Below the pieces are notes generated by a model, which was given only the letters and a program-made list of their open reading frames with translations, had not been told where the DNA came from and made no database searches. Made by a program: the position numbers and the translations under genes. A stretch of DNA of 55,339 nucleotides from Candidatus Nanoarchaeia archaeon (GTDB lineage: Archaea > Nanobdellota > Nanobdellia > SCGC-AAA011-G17 > JACPNG01): assembly GCA_028713535.1 (NCBI GenBank), contig JAQTOC010000005.1:1-55339 (forward strand), read 5' to 3'. This document shows positions 41,407-50,501 of this stretch, piece by piece (positions within the stretch are counted from its first letter, which is position 1; every line of letters begins with the position of its first letter).

Positions 41407-43672
41407 GCTCTGCCTCTGAGACAAAATGCTTTATTTTATTGACCGCATCCGGATTTACAGATATCGAATCAATCCCTGCTTTAGCTAAAAACTGGGCCAT
41501 TTCTGTTCTTGATCCAGCCTGGCCGCAGATTGAGCTCTCAATATTATACGTCTTGCAAACATTAATAACATCCTTTATTTGTTTTAAAATTGCAGGATGC
41601 ATTTCATCAAATAAACCAGCAATAGCTTCATTATTCCTGTCTATTCCAAGTGTTAATTGCGTTAAATCATTTGTTCCGAATGAGATAAATGAGATTTTCT
41701 CCTTGCAGATGTCTTCTATTATGCAGACAGAAGCCGGAGTTTCAATCATAACTCCAAATTCAATATCATTTACAGGTTCTAAACCAACCTCCCTCATAAT
41801 ATCCTTTGCCTTCCTGATCTCATCAACTCTTATTACAAACGGAATCATGACTCCAACATTAGACAGTCCTTCTTCATGTAATCTTCTAAAAGCTTCAAAC
41901 TCGCATTTTAATATTTCTGTATCCCTTAATGATCTTCTGATTCCATGGCATCCAAGCATGGGATTGTCTTCCTTAGGTTCTTCATCTCCGCCTTTCAGGC
42001 TCCTGTATTCATCTGTCCTCAGATCAGATGTCCTAACCCATACAGATTTTCCTTTGAATGCTGCTGCAATCTCCTTGACTCCATTATAAATTAAATTAGT
42101 GTATTCTTCCTGCTTGCCTTCTTCAATGTATTTTCTTGGATGTGTCCCAGAATTAGCTATCATTATTTCAAGTCTGACTAACCCAACCCCGTCAGCACCT
42201 GTTTGGGCAGATTTCTCTGCAAACTCAGGCATATCAACAAGAGTCTTGACTTTTATGTTTGTCTTGGCATCCTTATAATGTTTTTCTTCGTGTTTTATCT
42301 TTAATTCTCCCTTGTAAACAACGCCTGCTGTGCCATCGACAGTTATTACTTCGTGGTCTGTTAATGTTTTTGTGGCTTCTTCAGTGCCTACAACACACGG
42401 GATTCCCATTTCTCTTGAGACTATTGCAGCGTGTGCAGTTGCTCCGCCCTCATCAGTTACTATTGCCACTGCCCTTTTCATAGCAGGAACATAATCTGGG
42501 GTAGTCATAACTGCAACAAGAACATCCCCTTTCTCAACCTTGGTTAATTCTGAAGGATCCTTAACAATCTTGACTTTGCCAAAAGCAACCCCTGGAGATG
42601 CAGCCAATCCTTCAAGTATTTTTTCACCAGAGCCTTCTATAGTATCTTTGGATTCTTTTTTTAATGTAGTAATTGGCCTTGACTGTACAATGTATATCTG
42701 TGCATTTTCTATTGCATATTCAATGTCCTGCGGTTTATCATAATGTTTTTCTATTTTCTTTGCAAACTCTCCAAGTTGCCTTATTTCAAAGTCACTAAGA
42801 ATTTGTTTGTACATCAAGTCTTGGGGGACTTTTCTTTTAACAGTTTCTTTTAGGTTGACATCTGTTTTCAGCATCCATTCCTGCCTGTTCAAACTTTTGC
42901 TTATAACTTTTAAAAAAGACTTGCTGAGTACATATTGGTCTGGATGTATTGATCCTGAAACAATCATTTCTCCAAGTCCATAACACGCCTCAATCATTAT
43001 TTCATCCTTGTTGTTGTTTAATGGGTTTACTGTGAATATTACTCCTGATTTCTGGGATTGGATTTGCTTTTGGATGATAACAGAAATTAAAACTTTTTCA
43101 TGAGGAAAATTATTCTTAATTCTGTAATAAATGGCCCTTGCAGTGAATAAAGAAGCCCAGCATTTTTTTACTGCATCCAAAACCTGCTGTTTCCCCTTGA
43201 CATTCAAGAATGTTGCTTGTTGCCCAGCAAAACTTGCCTCAGGTAAATCTTCTGCAGTAGCAGAACTTCTTACAGCCACCAATGGAAGGTCTCTCCCTGC
43301 CCTGAAAATGTCAAGGTTCTTGTTTGCTAATTTATCAAACAGCTCCTTGTTTTTATCAATGTACTCATAAGACTGGATTATTTTCTCGCTAAGATCTTCA
43401 GGAACCTTAAGTTCTAGGATTAATTTTTGAACCTCATTTGCCTTTAATTGCAACAGGTCATTGTTTTCTACATCAAGATTTTTTAATATTGAAAATATTT
43501 TTTTTGAAGCATGATTGTAGTCAATAAATCTTTTGTATGCCTGGGCAGAAATTGCAAATCCATTCGGAACCGGAAGGTTGATGCTAAACATCTCCCCTAA
43601 GTTTGCACCCTTGCCACCAGCAACAGAAATGTCCCCTGCTTTTAGATCCTTAAACCAAACAATCTCTTCCAT
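41396..43672 (-). CDS. ppsA: Phosphoenolpyruvate synthase
   Basis: This 758-residue enzyme converts pyruvate, ATP and water to PEP, AMP and phosphate for gluconeogenesis. Domain order: ATP-grasp-like N-terminal domain (VAGGKGANLGEM, RSSATAEDLPEASFAGQQ), phosphohistidine domain (GGATAHAAIVSREMGIPCVVGT, catalytic His), and C-terminal PEP-binding barrel (FGTNDLTQLTLGIDRN, SSICGQAGSRTEMA). Full length. With enolase at 24902 it gives two steps of gluconeogenesis in the window. Confidence 0.97.
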   Translation of the reverse strand: MEEIVWFKDLKAGDISVAGGKGANLGEMFSINLPVPNGFAISAQAYKRFIDYNHASKKIFSILKNLDVENNDLLQLKANEVQKLILELKVPEDLSEKIIQSYEYIDKNKELFDKLANKNLDIFRAGRDLPLVAVRSSATAEDLPEASFAGQQATFLNVKGKQQVLDAVKKCWASLFTARAIYYRIKNNFPHEKVLISVIIQKQIQSQKSGVIFTVNPLNNNKDEIMIEACYGLGEMIVSGSIHPDQYVLSKSFLKVISKSLNRQEWMLKTDVNLKETVKRKVPQDLMYKQILSDFEIRQLGEFAKKIEKHYDKPQDIEYAIENAQIYIVQSRPITTLKKESKDTIEGSGEKILEGLAASPGVAFGKVKIVKDPSELTKVEKGDVLVAVMTTPDYVPAMKRAVAIVTDEGGATAHAAIVSREMGIPCVVGTEEATKTLTDHEVITVDGTAGVVYKGELKIKHEEKHYKDAKTNIKVKTLVDMPEFAEKSAQTGADGVGLVRLEIMIANSGTHPRKYIEEGKQEEYTNLIYNGVKEIAAAFKGKSVWVRTSDLRTDEYRSLKGGDEEPKEDNPMLGCHGIRRSLRDTEILKCEFEAFRRLHEEGLSNVGVMIPFVIRVDEIRKAKDIMREVGLEPVNDIEFGVMIETPASVCIIEDICKEKISFISFGTNDLTQLTLGIDRNNEAIAGLFDEMHPAILKQIKDVINVCKTYNIESSICGQAGSRTEMAQFLAKAGIDSISVNPDAVNKIKHFVSEAEHGV

Positions 43673-43721
43673 GCAACCTCTCTTTTTTAGATTAAACTAG
43701 ATTTAAGATATATAAATGTTT

Positions 43722-44510
43722 TTATCCTCCAGCGCTAGTGTATTTTTTCATGGCCCATTTCCACAAAAACAAGCTGATAATAAAGAAGATTATTACTGGA
43801 ATGATTATTTCAAGTATTAGCCCCAAGCTTATTCCTTTAGTCAATGCTTCTGCAGGATAATTGCCAAGTATTGCAAGAGGAAATATAAATGTAATGAAAA
43901 ATCTTACTCCTGCCCCGTATACGCTTGTTGGATATCTTGCCAAATCTGTAAATCTAAAAAATAAGTCAAATAACGCCCAGGAATCTACAAATAAAAATGC
44001 CAAGGCAGATATTAAAATCATGAAGGAATACACAAACAATATCGCTAAAATTATAAGGAAAATATACAATAAAAATCCAATGCTTATGATGCTTAAGTTT
44101 AATTTTATAAAACTCCATGCTACAAGGGCTAATCCAGTTGCAATCTCTGCCAATCCCTCAATCTGCACCGAACTGAACGTTAAGTATAATAAAGGATCAA
44201 AGGGTTTAGTTAAAAATTTTTCAAATTCTCCCTTTCTTATGTTCTGTATTACCCTTGCCGGAAATTCCAGCATGCAAAACCTTCCAACTCCTAAAACCAG
44301 GATGATTGTTCCCTGAAATAAGATAAATTCCTCAAATCCCCAGCCAGGAATTCCAGATGTGTTTGAATAAATCAATAAGGTAACTAATGGAGTTACAATG
44401 CTTAGCAAGACAAGGGCAACACTTTTTATTATAAAATTCCATTTATATGCCAGTTCAGAGCTAAGCTCCATCTCAAAACTTTTCCTTAATAGCGTAAAGT
44501 AATTCCTCAT
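43722..44510 (-). CDS. ABC-2 type exporter permease (second subunit)
   Basis: This 262-residue protein has six predicted membrane helices and matches the ABC-2 permease family that pairs with COG4586-type ATPases. LEFPARVIQNIRKGEFEKFLTKPFDP is a family-typical cytoplasmic stretch. It overlaps the preceding permease gene by ATGA. The three genes form one unit: ATPase-permease-permease. Substrate unknown; a lipid, glycan or peptide is plausible. Confidence 0.88.
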   Translation of the reverse strand: MRNYFTLLRKSFEMELSSELAYKWNFIIKSVALVLLSIVTPLVTLLIYSNTSGIPGWGFEEFILFQGTIILVLGVGRFCMLEFPARVIQNIRKGEFEKFLTKPFDPLLYLTFSSVQIEGLAEIATGLALVAWSFIKLNLSIISIGFLLYIFLIILAILFVYSFMILISALAFLFVDSWALFDLFFRFTDLARYPTSVYGAGVRFFITFIFPLAILGNYPAEALTKGISLGLILEIIIPVIIFFIISLFLWKWAMKKYTSAGG

Positions 44511-45304
44511 ACTCCCACCCCTGAAAATTTCTTAGAGGCTTTCTTCCAGACAAAGGATATAATCAGCCAGAAAATTCCTATCCAGAATAGCTGCATAAAA
44601 TAAATTTTTAATAACTCAACTAAACTCTGTGGGTACAGCCATATGTTTATTATTGAATTTCTAATATACTGGAAAGGCAGAAACTCTGATATCTTTTGGA
44701 ACCAGATAGGAAAAAAAGACAAAGGAAGTATTCCTCCTGCCAAAAACATTACAATGGTATTTTTTGCCCTTCTCATGCCTGTGATTCTTTTTAACCAGAA
44801 TGCTCCGAGCCCAACAAGATATGCAATCATGAAATTAAGCAGCAAAGCAAGCAATAATCCAACAATAAACGCCAGTATCATGCCTACTCCTGGAAGTTGA
44901 ATATTAAATACCATCGTAGCAATAAATAAGAAAGGCAGAGTTTCAACTACCAAACAAAAAATGTTAAATCCCTGGTGTATTAAAAAATAATAAGGAAACA
45001 AATGTATCGGGATGATTAAATCCACGGTCAGTTCTCCGTTTAGGATATTACGTTCAAACCACTCATCAACTTCTGAATAAACAATCCATGCAACAATTGT
45101 ATTGATTGCATAATATGAGACTAATAATTCAAAGCTAAATCCATTGATTATAGTTTGTCCTGAAAAACCATAAATTGATTTCCAGAGGTAATAATAAATA
45201 AGCAGGGTTAATGGAGCAGTTACTAATCCAACATAAAAATGAAATCTGTATATTACCGCAGACTTAAGCCCAATCTTCAGGGAAGCAAGGAATTTCTTAA
45301 TCAT
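44507..45304 (-). CDS. ABC-2 type exporter permease (first subunit)
   Basis: This 265-residue protein with six predicted membrane helices carries EWFERNILNGELTVDLIIPIHL-type spacing (given in part), equivalent to the GELxxxLxxP motif of the sister permease. It overlaps the ATPase gene by 8 nt. A heterodimeric membrane domain with the next protein is likely. Confidence 0.88.
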   Translation of the reverse strand: MIKKFLASLKIGLKSAVIYRFHFYVGLVTAPLTLLIYYYLWKSIYGFSGQTIINGFSFELLVSYYAINTIVAWIVYSEVDEWFERNILNGELTVDLIIPIHLFPYYFLIHQGFNIFCLVVETLPFLFIATMVFNIQLPGVGMILAFIVGLLLALLLNFMIAYLVGLGAFWLKRITGMRRAKNTIVMFLAGGILPLSFFPIWFQKISEFLPFQYIRNSIINIWLYPQSLVELLKIYFMQLFWIGIFWLIISFVWKKASKKFSGVGV

Positions 45305-46286
45305 TTTTTTCCTGGTAAATTTTCTGGATTATCTCCTCGATTGGAGTATCCTGTATGTTTATATCCAAAACCTCAAATTCCCCAATTAAGTAATCAATAA
45401 CGTCTCTTATTTTTTTCTTAGATAAATCAACTTTTATCTTTAGGCCGCATCTGCCTCTCTTAAGGACGATACATCCTTTACATTTGAAACCAACGGGTTT
45501 CCCGTCAAATTTAACATCCAATATTTTGGTAGTCATGTATTTTTCTTTAATTTCCTTCAATGGGCCGTCATAAACTATTTTTCCATGGTTGATTATAATA
45601 ACTCTCTTGCATAATTTTTCAACATCCTGCATGTCATGTGTTGTAATCAAAAAGGTTGTTCCAAATCTTTCATTGGTCTCAAGTATAAAATTACGGTATC
45701 TCTCTTTTGCAACCACATCTAATCCTATTGTTGGTTCATCAAGAAAAACAAGCTTTGGTTTATGCAACAATGCAGCAATGGTCTGGCACTTCATCCTCTC
45801 TCCCAAGCTTAAGTCTCTTACAGGTTTCTTAATAACTCTTTCAACGTTCATAACTTTCATCATGAACTTAAGTCTCCTCTTGAAAACTTCTTTGGGTATT
45901 TTATACAAATCTTTGTTTAATTCAAAAGTATCAATTGCAGGAAGATCCCACCATAGCTGTGTCTTCTGTCCAAAAACAACACCAATATTCTGGACATATT
46001 TTACCCTCTCTTTCCAAGGAACAAACCCCAGAACATTTACTTCTCCTTCGTCTGGATATAATATCCCCGATAAAATCTTGATTGTTGTGCTTTTTCCAGC
46101 GCCATTTGGTCCAATAAAACCAACAATCTCCCCTTTATTGATGCTAAGATTAATTCCTCTCAGTGCATAATCAATTCTGTAATTCCTTTTGAAAATTGAT
46201 TTTGCTGCATTAATCAAACCTGGTTCTCTTTCGTGGGTTTTATACATTTTCTTCAGGTTTTTTACTTCAATTATATTTTGTGTCAT
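45297..46286 (-). CDS. ABC transporter ATP-binding protein
   Basis: This 329-residue ATPase has Walker A GPNGAGKSTTI, the Q-loop near VFGQKTQLWWDLPA, signature LSLGERMKC and Walker B LVFLDEPTIGLD followed by the H-loop TTHDM. A C-terminal extension (about 240-329), typical of the COG4586 group, includes a Cys pair (FKCKGC). It energises the two permeases encoded next. Confidence 0.96.
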   Translation of the reverse strand: MTQNIIEVKNLKKMYKTHEREPGLINAAKSIFKRNYRIDYALRGINLSINKGEIVGFIGPNGAGKSTTIKILSGILYPDEGEVNVLGFVPWKERVKYVQNIGVVFGQKTQLWWDLPAIDTFELNKDLYKIPKEVFKRRLKFMMKVMNVERVIKKPVRDLSLGERMKCQTIAALLHKPKLVFLDEPTIGLDVVAKERYRNFILETNERFGTTFLITTHDMQDVEKLCKRVIIINHGKIVYDGPLKEIKEKYMTTKILDVKFDGKPVGFKCKGCIVLKRGRCGLKIKVDLSKKKIRDVIDYLIGEFEVLDINIQDTPIEEIIQKIYQEKND

Positions 46287-46365
46287 ATATTCTCTCTGAT
46301 AGTTAGAAAACTAAGTCAACCCCTTTTTCATAAAGTTAATTAAAAAATAGAACTTATAAACTTTT

Positions 46366-47205
46366 CTAAGAGATATCAATAACAGTATTTTCTAGATTGG
46401 AAAAAGAATTATCATAACCTAATTTTTTAACTTTCCGCCACAGACAAATATTTCTAGCCGCCCCATTTAATTCAGGATCCTGTCCAAGCAATGCAGCGTC
46501 ATAATCTGAAAGTGCCTCGCTTGGAAAAGGAAAGGGGTTGCATTTAGCAATGATTGGATATTCTTTTTTATTCAAGGCTATTTTCCAATATCCGGCAATC
46601 TCGTGCTCATCTCGAATAACCATCATTGTATCAATCCCATATTTAAGAAAAAAAAGTTTGATAGGACAATCAGGATGATCTGCTGTAAAAGATGCAGCAA
46701 TCTCATTCATAAATTTATTCTTTACTAATGGAATCCCTCTTACAGAAAGATTATATCTTATATGTTTAACAGTCCTTGAAGCAATAGTAATTATTGCATG
46801 ACCTCCTTCTTGCTCAACCTGGGGCGCATCAAAATAATATTTATCTTCTACACTTGGGCGCCCGTTCTCAAATTCATAAATTAATAATTTTTTTGCTTCT
46901 AGGATATTAATTAGGGTGAACGCTCTATGCCTGTTGTCCTTTCCCAATTCAGATCGATATAAAATTGCTGCAAAATGTGAACCCGTACTTGCATTAACTC
47001 TATCCCTAAGCGAACTTAATAATCTTGCTTTTTCTTTTGTTTCTTCTTGAGGCGTAATCAGCATAAAATTTCCTTTTTTTAATAACCCTCTAGAATTACC
47101 GTACTCTTTTTTAACATGTTCTTTTGCCTCACGAATAATCTCAAGTAATTCTTCATTGCGTTCAGCTTTTTCAGTTTTAAAAAAAGTTTTTTTGCCGTAC
47201 TTCAT
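46366..47205 (-). CDS. Unknown soluble protein
   Basis: This 279-residue protein is not recognised. It is alpha/beta in pattern: a basic helical N-terminus (1-45), strands such as HFAAILYRSEL, AFTLINILEAKKLLIYEF and HAIITIASRTVKHI, and a C-terminal stretch with NPFPFPSEALSDYDAALLG. It lies 22 nt downstream of L10e in the same direction, so it may be cotranscribed with the ribosomal genes L35Ae-L10e. Confidence 0.75.
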   Translation of the reverse strand: MKYGKKTFFKTEKAERNEELLEIIREAKEHVKKEYGNSRGLLKKGNFMLITPQEETKEKARLLSSLRDRVNASTGSHFAAILYRSELGKDNRHRAFTLINILEAKKLLIYEFENGRPSVEDKYYFDAPQVEQEGGHAIITIASRTVKHIRYNLSVRGIPLVKNKFMNEIAASFTADHPDCPIKLFFLKYGIDTMMVIRDEHEIAGYWKIALNKKEYPIIAKCNPFPFPSEALSDYDAALLGQDPELNGAARNICLWRKVKKLGYDNSFSNLENTVIDIS

Positions 47206-47227
47206 AGAAAAACAAAAACAATAAAAC

Positions 47228-47734
47228 TTAAATAATTTCTGCTTGGCAAGGCAACCTTGGGAAAGCAGCTCTTAATGCATCTCTGGCAGCTTTTTCATAT
47301 TTTTTGTCTGTGTAAACAGTAAATACTTTCTGCCCTTTTTTGACAACTGCAGCAGTGCCCATTGGCTTTCCAAATGCCTGGCTCATTCCAGAGCTTAACC
47401 TGTCAGCTCCAGCTCCAGCCAATATCTTTTTCTCTCTTAAAACTTGGTGAGGGTAAAGTCTTAATTTAAAATGAAAGTTCTTAGGGCCAATATTCTCGTT
47501 TAATCTCCTGACTATAACTATTCTTGCTGATTCCAAGGCATTATGCCTTATTTGGATTGCCTGCTTGCTGGCCAGACTAAATTCAGAATTAAACTCGTCT
47601 TTCAGGTTTCCAAGATCATACTTAACAATTTTGTTAGGGGCAAAACCTTTGATAAAAGCCTTGCTTTTATACTTGCTTTTTCTGGTATAAGCCCTTGTTA
47701 ATCTCGTATAGCACTTACCTTTTCTTAGCCCCAT
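47228..47734 (-). CDS. rpl10e: 50S ribosomal protein L10e (uL16)
   Basis: This 168-residue protein starts RKGKCYTRLTRAYTRKSK and contains RLYPHQVLREKKILAGAGADRLSSGM (in part), GKPMGTAAVVKKGQKV and a C-terminal LRAAFPRLPCQ. It sits near the A- and P-site tRNAs on the large subunit. It begins one base after the L35Ae stop. Confidence 0.96.
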   Translation of the reverse strand: MGLRKGKCYTRLTRAYTRKSKYKSKAFIKGFAPNKIVKYDLGNLKDEFNSEFSLASKQAIQIRHNALESARIVIVRRLNENIGPKNFHFKLRLYPHQVLREKKILAGAGADRLSSGMSQAFGKPMGTAAVVKKGQKVFTVYTDKKYEKAARDALRAAFPRLPCQAEII

Positions 47735-47735
47735 C

Positions 47736-47993
47736 TTAAATAACCTCTACTTTTGTTCCAACCGCCTGTCCAGGCATTCCTTTTTCAAATAAAACTCTTA
47801 GAGCACCATTATTGCCGTGTATTGCCCTTATTTCTCCTTTTATTTCAGTGCCTTTTGGGCTTTTCCAGCTTACTTTTTTTCCAACTAATTTTTCAGCTTT
47901 TTCCTTGTTATCGATAGATTTAATTGATATGATCATCTGATTGGTTTGATGCGTATGCCTGCCCATCCTAAATGTGTTTATCATTGCTTCCAT
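47736..47993 (-). CDS. rpl35ae: 50S ribosomal protein L35Ae
   Basis: This 85-residue protein shows the family pattern INTFRMGRHTHQTNQMII, KLVGKKVSWKSPKG and VLFEKGMPGQAVGTKVEV. A minus-strand TTTTTAAAT near 48016-48024 is centred about 26 nt above the ATG, implying a leaderless start; ATG 47984 is an alternative. Confidence 0.94.
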   Translation of the reverse strand: MEAMINTFRMGRHTHQTNQMIISIKSIDNKEKAEKLVGKKVSWKSPKGTEIKGEIRAIHGNNGALRVLFEKGMPGQAVGTKVEVI

Positions 47994-48034
47994 AGTTTAG
48001 TTTTCTAATAATATCCATTTAAAAAGGTTTCTGT

Positions 48035-49837
48035 TCAATAATTAAGCAGTATTTCTATATCTCTTCCAAACAGGGTTTTAAGGTCCTCAAATATGGTTTC
48101 CTGTATAAAAACATTTGGGGGTATTTTTAAGGATTTTAGGCTCTCCTCAAATTCTCCTAACGAACTTTTCCTTACATTTTTTATTCTCCCGTTGACAAGA
48201 TCTGCTTTGCTCATATCTTCCTTATTAGAGATATCATTTAGTATGAAAACAAATTTGTCCAATAACAAAACCTCTCCAAACTTGTCTCCGTACTTGAATC
48301 TTATTCTTACTTTATCCAGTTCATAGGATTTTTTCTTTTCAATGTACTCAACTAACAATCTTATGTATTCATTTGATTCCCTTAGTATCTTAATCATCTC
48401 TTCTCTTATGACATCTTTCTTTTTGTCATCAAATTCTTTTTTGATTTTAATAACATCTTTTAGTACTCCTAATAATTTGCTAGGCAGAATTCCTTTGTCA
48501 ATGAACACATTCTTAAGGTCTTTTTCTACATTGTTAATGTTAAATTTAACTCCCTCAAGTTCTAAAGCATCTTTTGTTACAGCAATACAAACATCATATG
48601 TGTTGCATAATTTCTCCTTGTCTGTTCTTTTCTCAATTTGCATAAACAATTTCTTTATTCTCTTAAGGTAATCTTCTGTGTCTTTTAATATCTCATCTAT
48701 CTGTTTTCCTGTAACGTCTTTTACTTTTCCATGCTCTATGTCCTTGTAATATTTTCTTATTCTTTCAAGCATATCAACATACTTTTTCTCCAGAATCTTT
48801 TCTTTCTTGACAAATAATTCATTCATTAATTTTACAGTTTCTCTCGGAGTTGTTGGTGGTATTCCGTATAGCATTAAAGCAGCCTGTCCAGGATTTAACG
48901 TTGCATAAAATAAGTCTTCCCCCAATATTCCCAATAATTTTCCTTTTGTTCTTTCTAAGAGCCTGTCCCCAATCTCCATGTTTAGCTCAATGGCTTCAGG
49001 GCTTGGTTTTATCCTTCCCATTTTTAATAATAATCTCCAGGGTAAGAAAACTCCTCGGTCATACAATGGAACACCATCTCTTAATAAAGTGAATATTACC
49101 TGGTTTGCATCCCTTAATGATTCCCAGAAATCAGTCAGAATGTATGTCTGGACGTGGAAGCTTGCCTCTATTCCTGAGATTTTTGCTGCACTGAATCCAA
49201 GGTTTTGTATTATTGCCCTTAACTTTGTCTTCAGTTCCTGTCTAGGCATTCTTTTTACATCAGTATCATCGATAACAATGAAAACATCAATGTCTGCAGG
49301 GTTTGCATCCCCTCTAAACAAAGAGCCGGCAGCGACGTAGCTTAAAACATATTTTTCAAATTTCTCAACAGTCATTGTCTTGTGGATCTCTGCTGTCTTT
49401 AAAGCTCCCAAAATTCCCTTGTCATAAACTATTGCAGACATTCCAATTGACTTTAATATGTCAAACTTTGAGTCAAAGCATGCTTCCTGCAGCGCAGACA
49501 ACAACATTGGGATCGTGTTAACGTTTTTATTTATCCCCAAGGCAATCTCAGCAACAATTTTTGTTACTCTTGCATTTAATTCTTCCTTCGGCATTTTTTT
49601 GCTGTCAGAATCGTCAATTAAAATAAATAAGTTAATAATGTCCTTTTTCTCTTTCTGGTTTTTATAAAAGTCATTTTGTAATTCTTCTGGCAGTTCAACC
49701 GGAAGCACGCACATCCCCAACACATACTTGTCAAACTTCTTTAGAATTTCTTTTTTTAATTTGTTTAGGTCTTTTTTAAGCTCTTCTCCTTTGTCTGTTT
49801 TGCTTGTAGAACTTTCAGAACTCTTTTGTTTGCTCAT
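48035..49837 (-). CDS. Large nucleotidyltransferase-helical protein with degenerate N-terminal copy
   Basis: This 600-residue paralogue of the protein at 38461 has an active-looking nucleotidyltransferase domain at about 158-260, with AAGSLFRGDANPADIDVF (Gly171-Ser172, Asp182, Asp184). It is followed by GRIKPSPEA and a helical domain (to about 400) ending KDIEH. Residues about 34-140 repeat the domain (FDKYVLGMCVLPVE, INLFILIDDSDSKKMPKEEL), but the GS and DxD residues are lost. The last 200 residues are unassigned. ATG 49837 lies 26 nt below a TATA-like TTTAAATATA (about 49857-49866). Confidence 0.88.
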   Translation of the reverse strand: MSKQKSSESSTSKTDKGEELKKDLNKLKKEILKKFDKYVLGMCVLPVELPEELQNDFYKNQKEKKDIINLFILIDDSDSKKMPKEELNARVTKIVAEIALGINKNVNTIPMLLSALQEACFDSKFDILKSIGMSAIVYDKGILGALKTAEIHKTMTVEKFEKYVLSYVAAGSLFRGDANPADIDVFIVIDDTDVKRMPRQELKTKLRAIIQNLGFSAAKISGIEASFHVQTYILTDFWESLRDANQVIFTLLRDGVPLYDRGVFLPWRLLLKMGRIKPSPEAIELNMEIGDRLLERTKGKLLGILGEDLFYATLNPGQAALMLYGIPPTTPRETVKLMNELFVKKEKILEKKYVDMLERIRKYYKDIEHGKVKDVTGKQIDEILKDTEDYLKRIKKLFMQIEKRTDKEKLCNTYDVCIAVTKDALELEGVKFNINNVEKDLKNVFIDKGILPSKLLGVLKDVIKIKKEFDDKKKDVIREEMIKILRESNEYIRLLVEYIEKKKSYELDKVRIRFKYGDKFGEVLLLDKFVFILNDISNKEDMSKADLVNGRIKNVRKSSLGEFEESLKSLKIPPNVFIQETIFEDLKTLFGRDIEILLNY

Positions 49838-49977
49838 AAAGGTTATTTTCAAAACAATATATTTAAACTTTTTGGTTATTTTTCCAGAAAATTCTTAATA
49901 AAAAGAAAATAAAAAATAATGCATATTTTAAGAAATATTTCGCATAACTATGATTTTATTAAAAAATAAGGGAAATA

Positions 49978-50122
49978 TTTATAAATAAGTAAGTATAATA
50001 GTTAAAATATATAACAAAGTAGTCATAAAAAGGCTAATTTAGCTTTTTTTGTTTAGCAAAAAAGAAAAAGAGGCTGTTTTTCTCTGAAAAAAAGCCAAAA
50101 AAGACGTTTAAGGGGGTAAAAG
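49978..50122 (+). promoter_or_regulatory. Long 5' leader with two hairpins
   Basis: A TATA box (TTTATAAATAA, 49978-49988; a second TATA-like string near 50005) precedes a leader of about 90-115 nt. Hairpin 1 (GGCT-AATTT-AGC with A/T flanks, 50027-50048) ends in a T run like a terminator. Hairpin 2 (GGCT...AGCC, 50072-50096) is followed by a Shine-Dalgarno (AAGGGGGT) about 5 nt before ATG 50123. The stretch from 49853 to here contains no gene that I can see. Confidence 0.55.
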
Positions 50123-50467
50123 ATGGTAGTAAATTACGCTGGTCCAACACCATGGAGCCTAGGACCTCAAAAAAACCCTGAGTATCATACAAAAACTCAG
50201 CAGGCAGCTATTGATGATATTATTGAATTATATGGTAATCAGTTCTCCGAAGACGTTATAGAAACAACAGTAAAAAGATATAACCTAAGCATGGATATTG
50301 AGTTTAATTATCGCATGGAGACCAAAACAGCTAGCAAAGTAGTTTCCCCAAATGAGATACAAGCGCTTCTTAAACAGGAAGAGAGTTTAGCAAAGATAAT
50401 AAAATTTCCAACTAATTCCAGTTCAAAAATCCTGCCGGAGAAAGCAATAAACTTTAGCCCATATTAA
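50123..50467 (+). CDS. Unknown small protein behind structured leader
   Basis: This 114-residue soluble protein is not recognised. It has a Pro/Gly-rich start (AGPTPWSLGPQKNPEY), a helical centre (AAIDDIIELYGNQFSEDVIET) and a Ser/Pro-rich end. The strong Shine-Dalgarno and long leader support it as a true gene. No partner gene is obvious. Confidence 0.72.
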   Translation: MVVNYAGPTPWSLGPQKNPEYHTKTQQAAIDDIIELYGNQFSEDVIETTVKRYNLSMDIEFNYRMETKTASKVVSPNEIQALLKQEESLAKIIKFPTNSSSKILPEKAINFSPY

Positions 50468-50501
50468 AAAAATTTAAAAACAACGCATTCTTCATTTCTC
50501 C

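Noticed and set aside
45589-46170. 193-codon frame antisense to the ABC ATPase
   Set aside because: It is a shadow of the conserved ATPase gene without independent signals.
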